Below, piece by piece: positions 1 through 8,201 of a stretch of 43,720 nucleotides of DNA. Within the stretch, counting starts at the first letter, position 1. Each line of letters begins with the position of its first letter. The notes under the pieces are model-generated. The model was not told the origin of the DNA. It saw only the letters and a list, made by a program, of their open reading frames with translations, and searched no databases. The DNA is taken from the NCBI GenBank assembly GCA_024641475.1, contig JAHECZ010000022.1, forward strand, positions 1-43,720. Direction: 5' to 3'. The position numbers were made by a program, and so were the translations under genes. The stretch comes from Gammaproteobacteria bacterium. GTDB taxonomy: Bacteria; Pseudomonadota; Gammaproteobacteria; UBA6429; Thiohalophilaceae.

Positions 1-570
1 ACCAACGCCGTCGCGATCGCCTGGATCTGCGTCGACGTCAATCCACTCAGTGTGCCCATCACGTTGCCGGCATTATTGGTGATCGCCGTTTGGATCTGCG
101 TGGCGGTACGATTGAGCTTGGTACTGTTCGTCAGCGGATTATGGCAACCCGAACAATTGACAGCATACAGTGTCGGCCCGTCGGTCGGTGGCGGTGTCAC
201 CGATACCAACGCCGTCGCAATCGCCTGGATCTGCGTGGCGGTCAAGCCACTGAGTGATCCCATCACGTTGCCTGCGTTGTAGGTAATTGCAGTCTGGATC
301 TGCGCGGCAGTACGATTGAGTTTGGCACTGGTTGCCAACGGACCATGGCAGCTTTGACAGTTATTGGCGTACAGCGTCGGTCCATCGGTCGGTGGCGGTG
401 TCACTGATACCAACGCCATGGCGATCGCCTGGATCTGCGCAGTGCTTAAACCACTGAGTGATCCCATCACGTTGCCGGCATTGTTACTGATCGCCGTCTG
501 AATTTGCGTTGCCGTGCGATTGAGCTTGCTACTACTTGCCAACAGTCCATGACAACTTTGGCAATTGTTG
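1..570 (-). repeat. Tandem 204-bp coding repeat (heme domain units)
   Basis: Units begin at 570, 366 and 162 when read on the minus strand, giving a period of exactly 204 bp or 68 codons. Two full units and one unit truncated by the window edge are visible. The copies are very similar at DNA level, including long identical stretches around the segment encoding MGSLSGL, which points to recent internal duplication or gene conversion. Confidence 0.9.
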
Positions 571-1649
571 GCATACAGGGTTGGACCATCTGTAACAGGC
601 GGTGGTGGTGTTGATACGTCCGTGATCACCACAACCGTCTTGTCAAATCCGGTAAGATTATTGGCATCCTGCACTGCCAGTGCAACGGTGTATGAACCCG
701 GCTGCGCGAAACTATGACTGATAAGCGGCGAGGTTGTTATCTGTACGACTGAACCATCGCCAAAATCCCACAGATAGCGAACAATTGCTGCGGTGGAGGA
801 TTGACCGGCATCAAAACTGACGGATTGCCCGGTTGTTCCCGTGTAGGGGCCACCGAGATTCGCCACCGGCACAAGCGTGCCACCAATCGTGATGTCCACA
901 AAGGTGGTACTCGTCAGACTAGCATTATCGGTCACTTTTAACGTAACCGTGTAGATGCCGGCTGCACTAAAGGCGTTGACGGCTTGCGGGCCGACCGCCG
1001 TGTGGCCATCGCCGAAATTCCATTCGTATTGATAGATGGTGCCATCAGGATCGTACGAACCAGAACCATCAAAACTCACGGTGGCACCGATGGCAGCAGT
1101 CATCGGTGCGTTAATGACAGCCACGGGAGGCTTCGGCGCCGCATCAGACACCGACACAATCAAATTCGTGTTGGCAACACCATCACCGGTGTTATTGCCA
1201 TCGACATTTGCTGAGACGCTTGCTGCATAGAGAGTGGAGGAACCCAATGTCGCTGGTGCCCGCCAGTCAAAAATCCAGGAAACCGTGCCGTTCGCTGCAA
1301 CATTGGCCGGAGCGGTGTGAGTGATTTCTCCTGATGCCAGGCGTGTGTTGGTCTGCGCAATTAATGCCGAAAGAATCCCGGCACTGGCGCTGACATCCAA
1401 ACCACCTGTTTTCTGTTGACCACCAGAAATCGTTAAAGTGTAGCTATTGAGGCTATTCGGGGTAACGGCGTGAGGTCCCGACAGGGTAATCGAAGGCGCG
1501 ATACCACCTGCGTGACAAGCGGTACAGGTACTGCCGTTTTTGCCCGAATACCCGGTAATGCCGCCGCTATAACCAAATACCTGCTGACTGGTTAACAAGA
1601 TCAATGACATCAAAATGACATTGATATGAAAGTGTATGTTGATCTTCAT
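1..1649 (-). CDS. Secreted multiheme protein: choice-of-anchor V-like domain, two PKD domains, tandem cytochrome c repeats (partial, C-terminus off left edge)
   Basis: The frame is open from the ATG at 1649 to the left edge (549 codons, no stop). A signal peptide (residues 1-26, ending VFG) precedes a Tyr-Ser-Gly-Gly start and a heme motif CTACH at 42-46, in a segment resembling the choice-of-anchor V (Reeler-like) domain, about 27-168. Two PKD domains follow at about 172-257 and 259-345, each with a W-x-FGDG core. From residue 351 come small cytochrome c units with CQSCH at 363 and 431 and CSGCH at 499, spaced exactly 68 residues and joined by Pro/Thr linkers; each unit also has a Met (NVMGSLSG or NVMGTLSG) that could be the distal heme ligand. 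The product is probably exported and surface-exposed, and its position downstream of the mto-like genes suggests a role as an outer electron carrier. That role is inferred. The number of heme units is unknown because the gene is cut. Confidence 0.85.
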   Translation of the reverse strand, partial: MKINIHFHINVILMSLILLTSQQVFGYSGGITGYSGKNGSTCTACHAGGIAPSITLSGPHAVTPNSLNSYTLTISGGQQKTGGLDVSASAGILSALIAQTNTRLASGEITHTAPANVAANGTVSWIFDWRAPATLGSSTLYAASVSANVDGNNTGDGVANTNLIVSVSDAAPKPPVAVINAPMTAAIGATVSFDGSGSYDPDGTIYQYEWNFGDGHTAVGPQAVNAFSAAGIYTVTLKVTDNASLTSTTFVDITIGGTLVPVANLGGPYTGTTGQSVSFDAGQSSTAAIVRYLWDFGDGSVVQITTSPLISHSFAQPGSYTVALAVQDANNLTGFDKTVVVITDVSTPPPPVTDGPTLYANNCQSCHGLLASSSKLNRTATQIQTAISNNAGNVMGSLSGLSTAQIQAIAMALVSVTPPPTDGPTLYANNCQSCHGPLATSAKLNRTAAQIQTAITYNAGNVMGSLSGLTATQIQAIATALVSVTPPPTDGPTLYAVNCSGCHNPLTNSTKLNRTATQIQTAITNNAGNVMGTLSGLTSTQIQAIATAL

Positions 1650-1686
1650 AGCACCCACCTCTATCGTTATTCTTTTTACTGAGGTC

Positions 1687-1767
1687 GTATTAGGATCGCG
1701 ATACAGAACTACTGATTACCTGAGGTATTTCGCTATTTGTAAAAACTTTATTAGTTCGTCCTAATAC
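1687..1767. repeat. 9-bp inverted repeat in the probable leader of the repeat cytochrome gene
   Basis: GTATTAGGA at 1687-1695 is the exact reverse complement of TCCTAATAC at 1759-1767, with 63 nt between. If transcription starts from the FNR-type promoter near 1778, both arms lie in the untranslated leader and could pair at the base of a large stem. A function is not established. Confidence 0.35.
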
Positions 1768-1812
1768 ACCATGTTCGTTGATTCTTTCTACCATCTATAT
1801 GCAATAAATCGA

Positions 1813-1826
1813 ATGATCTGGATCAA
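1813..1826 (-). promoter_or_regulatory. FNR/Anr-type box upstream of the repeat cytochrome gene
   Basis: On the minus strand the site reads TTGATCCAGATCAT, matching TTGAT-N4-ATCAA at 9 of 10 positions. In a class II arrangement (centre at -41.5) the -10 hexamer would fall at 1790-1785, where the minus strand reads TAGAAA (4 of 6 matches to TATAAT). The transcript would start near 1778, leaving a leader of about 130 nt. Binding is inferred from the match and spacing. Confidence 0.5.
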
Positions 1827-2018
1827 GTGGTTTTTGATTTTGACTCTCCCATTGGTGATAGGTTATGTCCCTCAAAAATAAAGTGTATTTCTAATATGGA
1901 GATTATGCTGCAACCGAATTAATCCCTGAATAATCGCATTCTGGAATACTATTTCATGGCGGCGCCTGGTGTAACTTAGTTACGACCAAGCTGCAATATA
2001 TGAAGATACAGCCCCCGC

Positions 2019-2618
2019 TTATTCCTCATCTTCCTTATATTCTTTTGGAAGCAAATGCGCGATGCCCTTGTGGCAATCAATGCAGGTTTTATTTTCTTGC
2101 TTCGCCTTCTCATGTTCCTGCTGGGCACGAGGCTTTTGTTTTTTCACATCCATGCCATCGAAACTGTGACAATTGCGACACTCACGTGAATCGGTTTCTT
2201 TCATGTGCTTCCATTCGTTGGTTGCCAGTTCCATGCGTTTGGCCTCGAATTTTTCCGGTGTCCCGATCGTCCCCATTACCTTGGCCGGTAATTCCTTAAC
2301 CGTAGCTTGCGCCTTGCGAGCGACCTTGTGTATCCAGTCTTTGGGTACATGACAATCCGAACAAATGGCACGTACACCGGTGCGATTGGAATAATGAATG
2401 GTTTCCTTGTATTCCTGATATACCGTGTCGCGCATCTCATGACACGATGTACAGAATTCCAGACTGTTGGTGGCTTCCATCGCCGTATTAAATCCACCCC
2501 AGAAGATAATGCCGGAAAAAAAGCCCACCAGTAACAATGTCAGCAAGGAATATTTTGCGCTGGGTTGCTTCAGGACACTCCAGCAACGGTTAATCAGTCC
2601 GGGGTTATTGTTATTCAT
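2019..2618 (-). CDS. cymA: Tetraheme NapC/NirT-family quinol-linked cytochrome c (CymA-like)
   Basis: The 199-residue product has a single N-terminal membrane anchor (about 23-42) and four heme motifs: CTSCH at 56-60, CSDCH at 86-90, CRNCH at 147-151 and CIDCH at 179-183. The CTSCHEM sequence at the first heme is typical of NrfH/NapC/CymA proteins. The family exchanges electrons between membrane quinol and periplasmic cytochromes. The start at 2618 is preferred over an in-frame ATG at 2669 because GGAG lies 5 nt upstream of it and the downstream sequence begins the usual short cytoplasmic tail. It is the last gene of the mtoD-mtoA-mtoB-cymA-like run, starting 66 nt after the barrel gene. The exact member of the NapC/NirT family cannot be fixed from sequence reading alone. 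Confidence 0.88.
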   Translation of the reverse strand: MNNNNPGLINRCWSVLKQPSAKYSLLTLLLVGFFSGIIFWGGFNTAMEATNSLEFCTSCHEMRDTVYQEYKETIHYSNRTGVRAICSDCHVPKDWIHKVARKAQATVKELPAKVMGTIGTPEKFEAKRMELATNEWKHMKETDSRECRNCHSFDGMDVKKQKPRAQQEHEKAKQENKTCIDCHKGIAHLLPKEYKEDEE

Positions 2619-2684
2619 GACCACTCCAGTTGTTTTTCTTCCTGGATGAGATATCTGCCGTCCTACCAAGCTTGGCCATAAAAT

Positions 2685-4847
2685 CTAATGGAACTTGTAA
2701 ATATAGCGCAGCCCGATGAAATTCGACTTCTGTGTTTGTTTTGCCGTGACGGTGGTGCCGTCTACGACAGGCACTGGCGTGAGTGAACAACCGGTACACG
2801 TTATATTACCTGTATAATAAGTAAATGGTGTGCCGTCGGCGAAGTTCCAGGACCAGTCATCCGTGTGCCAACGCTCGTGAATCAAATCAATACGCAAGTC
2901 CGTATTCTTGTCGAAAGCATATTTGGCATCGAGTTTGAGACGGAGAAGATTGTTTCTGATATCGGGTAGAGGCCCGGTTGTACCCGTTGGGTAATCCGTC
3001 CCGGCGCCGGTCAGCGTCAAATCCTGAGGGTAGCTGCTGGTAGTTTTGTACCAATCAACACCCGCACCACCATCAATTTTGGCGCTGAGCTTACCGCGCA
3101 GATTGATCCCCAGAGAATCTCCGACATCCTTTAGATGTGCATTTTTAACTGCGTCGGCCGCGCCAGTAGACGCGGCTCGAAAACCAATTTGCTCGGCCTT
3201 GGTGACATCATTGGTGTACCAGGCAGATAACTTCCAATCTTCGGAGAAAGCATAGCTGCCATCGACGCCATAGAGTTGTGCGGTACCTTCCTTCAATCCA
3301 TACGGTCGCCCAGCGTCTGGATATTTGTCTTTACTATGTTCTACGCGAAATTGCATTGACAATTTTTCTAGCGGTTCCCAGTCCATCGCAGCACGCCATT
3401 TATCACGATTACGATCCGCAATATGGATTGGGTTGATCTCGTTGGCATACGGCGTACCGTTCGCGTCAGTATACGTAGATCCGTCTCGGCTGCTATGCAG
3501 ATAGGCCAGACTACCGCTGAGTGCATCCGCAAAGGCGCGACGCAATTGCAGCCGGTAAGTAGTTTCCTTGAGATCGGAACGGAAAGGAACATACACGTTA
3601 CCCATAGTCGGATAGGTACGATCCTGACTCGAATAATCCACGCCACCAATCACGCTGAAATTTTGCGGCAGACGATAATTCGCTTCCAGTTTTCCTGACG
3701 TGGTCTTAACAGAATGTGGTGTGTTCCATACACTGATAACACCTGTGCCATTGTTACCAACATAACCCGCCAACGGTGTCTTGTCATTGATATCGTTATA
3801 ACGCAGATTGGCCGTTATCGATAATTTTGGCATCGGCCGGGAATTGAGTCCGAGCTGCACTACTGTAGTATCAATCTGCCCGTCCAAATGCGATGGTGCA
3901 TTTACAAAAGGTGCATTGGCGCCGGCAAGATCATAGGAAGGCAAATGTTCATCCTGGGTTGCTCGCGTGTAGGAAGCCTTAAAGGTCCCGCGTGTTGTGG
4001 GAGTAAACGTATAACCGCTGTCGATGAATAATTGATGTGCTTGATTACTTAATGGCAGTGATAACGGAGTAGTTGCATTGAATTGTGCACTAGTTCCACC
4101 CGTCACACCATTTAGCTGTTCAAGTACCTGTAAATTGTGATTATCATACATACTGCCAAAGTAACCGCCAGAGATTTGCAGTTGTTCACCGGTATATTGC
4201 AAGATCATTTCAATCTGACGCGTGGTGCTGTCGAGTGGTTCCACTGAAAAGAGCGCGGCACTGCCCCAACCCCATTGCCGGGTTCCTGTCTTGTTTTCAT
4301 TTTTAAAATCGATCTTCAAGTCAAGGCCTGGACTGAGATTGATAAATCCTCCCAGGCGGGTCAATTCACGTGTTGTTCCCAGCTCGACCTCACGCTGGGT
4401 AAAGGAACCCAGTGATGTGCCTACCGTAAGATCTGTTGTGCCAATTCCTTGCAAGCCTGTCGTGAAGGTGTAAGGGTTATCGCGCGTGATCCGGTTAAAT
4501 TCAAAAAATCCTCCATAGTTACCCTGACGAATATAGTCACCGCGTACCTCTCTATTATCGATACCCAAATTGCGCACATCGAGCTTAAGCCAGGTTCCAG
4601 TTAAATCATCGCGGCTAACGATATCAGCATCAAATAACCCATAAATACCGCCATCACGCATACCATCGTATATGCCCAGCTGAGGACGATCGCCAGACCA
4701 ATTGCCGACACCAATAGAAATGGAACTTACCGGCTTAATCATTTGCGCCATATCTGCATCAGTTTCGTCGGCATGTACAGAACATAGAGCGGCCATTAGT
4801 GCAGCGGAGATCGCAGTTCGCTTGAATGTCAGGATATTCTTATTCAT
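2685..4847 (-). CDS. mtoB: MtrB/PioB/MtoB-family outer-membrane beta-barrel
   Basis: The 720-residue protein has a signal peptide ending near SVHA, then a long chain of alternating amphipathic strands with frequent aromatic residues and Asp/Asn-rich turns, ending in Tyr-Lys-Phe-His. Early blocks such as GDRPQLGIYDGMRD and FEFNRITRDNPYTF are typical of the decaheme-associated porin family. It should form the sheath that holds the decaheme cytochrome in the outer membrane. The start at 4847 sits 7 nt after a GGGAG; in-frame starts at 4853 and 4868 lie too close to or before that site. The only cysteines of the mature chain form a CTGC pair near the C-terminus (684-687); the N-terminal CxxC known in Shewanella MtrB is absent. 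It starts 21 nt after the decaheme gene. Confidence 0.88.
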   Translation of the reverse strand: MNKNILTFKRTAISAALMAALCSVHADETDADMAQMIKPVSSISIGVGNWSGDRPQLGIYDGMRDGGIYGLFDADIVSRDDLTGTWLKLDVRNLGIDNREVRGDYIRQGNYGGFFEFNRITRDNPYTFTTGLQGIGTTDLTVGTSLGSFTQREVELGTTRELTRLGGFINLSPGLDLKIDFKNENKTGTRQWGWGSAALFSVEPLDSTTRQIEMILQYTGEQLQISGGYFGSMYDNHNLQVLEQLNGVTGGTSAQFNATTPLSLPLSNQAHQLFIDSGYTFTPTTRGTFKASYTRATQDEHLPSYDLAGANAPFVNAPSHLDGQIDTTVVQLGLNSRPMPKLSITANLRYNDINDKTPLAGYVGNNGTGVISVWNTPHSVKTTSGKLEANYRLPQNFSVIGGVDYSSQDRTYPTMGNVYVPFRSDLKETTYRLQLRRAFADALSGSLAYLHSSRDGSTYTDANGTPYANEINPIHIADRNRDKWRAAMDWEPLEKLSMQFRVEHSKDKYPDAGRPYGLKEGTAQLYGVDGSYAFSEDWKLSAWYTNDVTKAEQIGFRAASTGAADAVKNAHLKDVGDSLGINLRGKLSAKIDGGAGVDWYKTTSSYPQDLTLTGAGTDYPTGTTGPLPDIRNNLLRLKLDAKYAFDKNTDLRIDLIHERWHTDDWSWNFADGTPFTYYTGNITCTGCSLTPVPVVDGTTVTAKQTQKSNFIGLRYIYKFH

Positions 4848-4868
4848 GTTCATTCTCCCTAAGATCAA

Positions 4869-5957
4869 TTAACGACGGAACCGACCGGCGGTTGCGCTGT
4901 TGACGGTGCTGTTGCCGCCATGAATATTCGTGTGACAGTTCAGGCAACCACGCGCGACAGAACCCATTAATGAGGTACTGTTACTCGGCGCATTGGGTAA
5001 TGCTGCTGCCTGACCCGGGTGACTGTCATGCGAATGACATTCCTGGCACAGGAACGGCGGACGCGCCTTCAGCAAGTTGGTAATGTTGGAGCCGTGCGGA
5101 TTGTGGCAAATACTGCAATCTTCGGTAACCGGCTGGTGATTGTGTACAAACGGCCCACGCTTCTCCATGTGGCAAGTAAAACAGGTTTCGTTGACACTGC
5201 CTCTAGCCATCATTTTTGGATTGTCGCCATGCACGTCATGACACGATACGCAGGCCAACTTACCTTCTGGAATAGGATGATGGGATAGTTTGCTGATTTG
5301 GGTACGTTGTTCTTTGTGACAGGAGAAACACACTTCGGGTTGCGTGCGTTTGTCACGCACCTTGTCATGCGCGGTATGAATCTGGTGACACGAAGTACAG
5401 GTGACATCGCGATTGGCGTGAACACCCATTTGCCAATTGATGTGTTTGCCACCCTGGTGGCAGGCTAAACAGGCATTTGTACGTTCCTCTGCCGAAGTAG
5501 GAGAATTTTTCGCAAAATAACGATCAGGCAGTGGGCGATCCTTACCGCCACCGGGATTGCTTTCATGCGCGCTACTCTCACCATGACAATTGGTACACGT
5601 CGGCGTACGACTATCTGCTACTGTGCCGTGTTTGGTTTTGCCAATGGATAACACCTTCGGGCTGTCGCTTTCATCGTGGCAACGCGTGCACTTTGCATCA
5701 CCCGTCAAGACGAGATCTTTAGGCGCAGGTTTGCTCGCCGTTGCCAGCGGCGCACCCGTTGCGGGTGATTCAGCTGTGGCGGGTGTTGATACAGCAGGCG
5801 ATTCGGTTGCAGCGGGAGTTTCGGTGGCAGCCGGCGCTACAGTTGCTGCGGGTGCCTCAGTTACAGGTGTAGCATCAGCAGCCCGTACATAATCGGCTAT
5901 TCCCAGTGCACTGCTCATCAGGCACATCAAAAATAATTTACTGAGCGCGTTCATCAT
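4869..5957 (-). CDS. mtoA: Periplasmic decaheme cytochrome c, MtrA/MtoA/DmsE family
   Basis: Ten CxxCH motifs lie at residues 90, 121, 163, 187, 210, 236, 259, 281, 304 and 338, the count and length expected of MtrA-type cytochromes (362 residues here). A signal peptide ends near YVRA at 26. Residues about 27-80 are a low-complexity Ala/Pro/Thr/Glu linker before the first heme. The family forms a heme wire inserted into the MtrB-type barrel, and the next gene encodes that barrel. Because AGGAGG lies only 2 nt before the first ATG, the second ATG (5954) may be the true start; the products differ by one residue. Together with the flanking genes it matches the mto gene order of Fe(II)-oxidising Sideroxydans, so inward electron flow is likelier than metal reduction, but sequence cannot settle direction. 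Confidence 0.9.
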   Translation of the reverse strand: MMNALSKLFLMCLMSSALGIADYVRAADATPVTEAPAATVAPAATETPAATESPAVSTPATAESPATGAPLATASKPAPKDLVLTGDAKCTRCHDESDSPKVLSIGKTKHGTVADSRTPTCTNCHGESSAHESNPGGGKDRPLPDRYFAKNSPTSAEERTNACLACHQGGKHINWQMGVHANRDVTCTSCHQIHTAHDKVRDKRTQPEVCFSCHKEQRTQISKLSHHPIPEGKLACVSCHDVHGDNPKMMARGSVNETCFTCHMEKRGPFVHNHQPVTEDCSICHNPHGSNITNLLKARPPFLCQECHSHDSHPGQAAALPNAPSNSTSLMGSVARGCLNCHTNIHGGNSTVNSATAGRFRR

Positions 5958-6025
5958 TCCCTCCTCTTCCTCGATTATTTAAGTCGCTATTGTCGGAGCG
6001 AGCAGCCGGGCAATGACTTCCTTAG

Positions 6026-6382
6026 CTATTGCAGTGAAAGGATCCAATTTACTAAATTCTTGATCTGTTCCATGTCTTTAGTCTTGATGATCTTGTGATC
6101 TTCTTCATGACCATCGGGAAACTTGGCCTTCTCACCCGTGGTGATGTGGGTTATCAGGCGTTCTTCTGATTTGGCGATGGGTTTGCCGCGATATTTATCG
6201 GCCACTTCTTTATAGGTTGGGCCATCTTTCTTTTTGTCGACGGCATGACATTTAAAACAACCGTTCTGCCGCGCCAGGGTTTTGGCGGCCTCGGCATCTA
6301 CTGCTAACACAGGGTGTGACAGGCTGAACACACAAGTGATTGCAAGTAGATTGAAAAGGGTTTTGGTTACGCGCGGGAACAT
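6026..6382 (-). CDS. mtoD: Periplasmic monoheme class I cytochrome c (MtoD-like)
   Basis: The 118-residue product has a signal peptide ending near VLA at 27 and one heme motif, CFKCH at 42-46. The C-terminal helix motif LVNWILSL is typical of class I cytochromes. The start at 6382 has AGGAG 9 nt upstream; the ATG at 6391 directly abuts that site and is unlikely. It is the first gene of the mto-like run, 68 nt before the decaheme gene, and probably shuttles electrons in the periplasm. The position where class I cytochromes usually carry Met-Pro reads Phe88-Pro89, so the standard axial Met seems to be missing; Met104, His92 or His96 could substitute. Confidence 0.82.
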   Translation of the reverse strand: MFPRVTKTLFNLLAITCVFSLSHPVLAVDAEAAKTLARQNGCFKCHAVDKKKDGPTYKEVADKYRGKPIAKSEERLITHITTGEKAKFPDGHEEDHKIIKTKDMEQIKNLVNWILSLQ

Positions 6383-6545
6383 ATTGTTCATCTCCTGAAG
6401 TATTAACAAAGAGTTATTAACCAAACTTTCAGATTGAAGATACACCCGAAATACGCGGAAGCAATATGGGTAACCAGCTATTTCGTAGTTTGTTGATCGC
6501 TGTCATATTCGTAATTGAATAGCTTAGGCGACCTGCGTCAATTTC

Positions 6546-6559
6546 GTGATCCAGATCAT
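6546..6559 (-). promoter_or_regulatory. FNR/Anr-type box upstream of mtoD
   Basis: The minus strand reads ATGATCTGGATCAC, matching TTGAT-N4-ATCAA at 8 of 10 positions. Its 12-bp core TGATCTGGATCA is the exact reverse complement of the core upstream of the repeat cytochrome gene. The -10 expected for a class II site (about 6523-6518) is weak here. Confidence 0.42.
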
Positions 6560-6732
6560 TAATTCTTACATTGCTGATACGAACAGTTGGGTAATTTTAG
6601 AGAACACTCGCCGTAATGCCATTTAAGTTAACTACCATTAGATGCTGGTAATTCCAACTCCCGGCGAGAATATATGTAGATACTTGCACTACCGCGAAAA
6701 TTCTACAGCTGTTTGACTTAGGATATTTTTGC

Positions 6733-6757
6733 GGTGCCAGCAAACCCTGCTGACACC
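6733..6757 (-). terminator. Hairpin downstream of ntrC
   Basis: A 10-bp stem (6733-6742 with 6748-6757, one G-U pair) closes a 5-nt loop about 23 nt after the ntrC stop. No T-run follows, so it may be a weak terminator or an mRNA 3'-end stabiliser. Confidence 0.4.
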
Positions 6758-6779
6758 GTATTGAAATGGCTGATTTGGT

Positions 6780-8183
6780 CTAGACGTGCTCTTCCATGCC
6801 TAATTCCTTGATCTTGCGTGTCAAGGTATTGCGGCCCCAGCCTAATAATTTGGCGGCATCCTGGCGGCGGCCACCGGATTTACGTAACGCGGTCTCGATC
6901 ATGACGCGTTCGAATTGCGGCATGACGCGTTCAAGAATGCCACTGTCACCGCCGGCGAGTTGTCGTTCGACCCAACGCCGTAACACTTCAACCCAGTCGC
7001 CGGTCTTGGTTTCTTCGCTTTGATCGGATTGCAGCTCCGTTGGCAGGTCTTCACTATGGATAACCTGACCAGGTGACATCACAGTTAGCCAGCGACAAGT
7101 GTTTTCCAATTGCCGCACATTACCGGGCCAGGGCAGACGACTCATGTATTGTTCGGAATCCTTATCGAGGCTCTTTTGTTCGACATTCAATTCGGTGGCG
7201 GCGCGACTCAGGAAATATCTGGCGAGCAGGGCAATATCTTCCTGGCGTTCACGCAGTGGTGGAATATGAATGCGGATCACATTCAAGCGATGGAATAAAT
7301 CTTCGCGGAACAATCCTTGCGTCACACGCTGCTCCAGATTTTGATGCGTCGCAGCGATGATGCGCACATCCACTTTAATCGGATTATGCCCACCGACCCG
7401 ATAGAACGTGCCATCTTGTAATACCCGCAACAAACGCGTTTGCAACTCTTGCGGCATATCACCAATTTCATCCAGGAACAACGTGCCGCCATCGGCTTGT
7501 TCGAAGCGACCAACTCGCGATCCCTGCGCGCCGGTAAACGCGCCTTTTTCGTGACCAAACAATTCAGATTCCAGCAAGTCGCGGGGAATCGCCGCCATGT
7601 TCAACGCGATAAACGGTTTGCTGGCTCGCGGACTGTGTTTATGCAGCGCCTTGGCCACCAGCTCTTTACCGGTACCGGATTCGCCGTTAATCAGCACGGT
7701 GATATTCGATCGCGACAAACGACCAATGGCACGAAATACTTCCTGCATCGATGGTGCTTCACCAATGATTTCCGGGGTAATCGCGATCTCGGTATTTTGT
7801 GGCTGTGTGCGTTGCTTGGCCAGGCCGATTGCGCGGCGGGTTAATGCCACGGCCTCATCGACATCAAAGGGTTTGGGTAAATACTCAAACGCTCCGCCCT
7901 GATAAGCTGACACCGCGCTATCCAGATCGGAATGGGCCGTGGTGATGATCACCGGCATATTCGGATCACGCGCATGAATATGTTTGAGTAATTGCAATCC
8001 ATCCATACCCGGCATACGAATATCGGTAATGATGACGTTGGGACTTTGCCGATCCAGCGCACGCAACACACTGTCGCCATTCTCGAACGTCTTAACCTCC
8101 AGATCCGCCTGTTTTAAGGCTTTTTCCAGTACCCACCGAATGGAACGATCGTCATCTACAACCCATACTGTTTCCATACTCAT
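6780..8183 (-). CDS. ntrC: Nitrogen regulation response regulator NtrC (sigma54 activator)
   Basis: The 467-residue protein has the three domains of NtrC: a receiver with acidic pocket DDD at 10-12 and phospho-acceptor Asp54, a sigma54-interacting AAA+ domain with Walker A GESGTGKE and an intact GAFTGA loop, and a C-terminal Fis-type helix-turn-helix ending in the block [20 protein letters not shown]. It activates sigma54 promoters when nitrogen is scarce. The start is supported by GAGG 5 nt upstream. It follows ntrB with an 18-nt gap and is surely co-transcribed with it. Length and motif content match enterobacterial and pseudomonad NtrC. Confidence 0.96.
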   Translation of the reverse strand: MSMETVWVVDDDRSIRWVLEKALKQADLEVKTFENGDSVLRALDRQSPNVIITDIRMPGMDGLQLLKHIHARDPNMPVIITTAHSDLDSAVSAYQGGAFEYLPKPFDVDEAVALTRRAIGLAKQRTQPQNTEIAITPEIIGEAPSMQEVFRAIGRLSRSNITVLINGESGTGKELVAKALHKHSPRASKPFIALNMAAIPRDLLESELFGHEKGAFTGAQGSRVGRFEQADGGTLFLDEIGDMPQELQTRLLRVLQDGTFYRVGGHNPIKVDVRIIAATHQNLEQRVTQGLFREDLFHRLNVIRIHIPPLRERQEDIALLARYFLSRAATELNVEQKSLDKDSEQYMSRLPWPGNVRQLENTCRWLTVMSPGQVIHSEDLPTELQSDQSEETKTGDWVEVLRRWVERQLAGGDSGILERVMPQFERVMIETALRKSGGRRQDAAKLLGWGRNTLTRKIKELGMEEHV

Positions 8184-8201
8184 CGTTGCCTCACACCTGC
8201 A

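Larger units (their letters stand above)
1650..2018. other. Intergenic region upstream of the repeat cytochrome gene
   Basis: No gene is visible in these 369 bases between the cymA-like stop and the start of the repeat cytochrome. They hold an FNR-type palindrome at 1813-1826 and a 9-bp perfect inverted repeat (1687-1695 with 1759-1767). I see no clear terminator with a T-run for the mto-like operon. Confidence 0.6.
6383..6779. other. Intergenic region between ntrC and mtoD
   Basis: No gene is visible. The region contains a hairpin just after ntrC (6733-6757), an FNR-type palindrome (6546-6559) and a 7-bp inverted repeat CTCGCCG/CGGCGAG (6607-6613 with 6662-6668). The mtoD promoter must lie here. 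Confidence 0.6.

Noticed and set aside
984-1360. Open frames on both strands within 984-1360
   Set aside because: They overlap the PKD-coding frame of the repeat cytochrome and have no ribosome binding site or recognisable protein.
2000-2299. Plus-strand frame of 99 codons
   Set aside because: It is antisense to the cymA-like gene; its Cys and His content mirrors the heme codons of the real gene.
5715-5880. Apparent DNA satellite repeat
   Set aside because: The periodicity is explained by codons for the Ala/Pro/Thr linker of the decaheme cytochrome; it is coding low complexity and not a mobile or CRISPR repeat.
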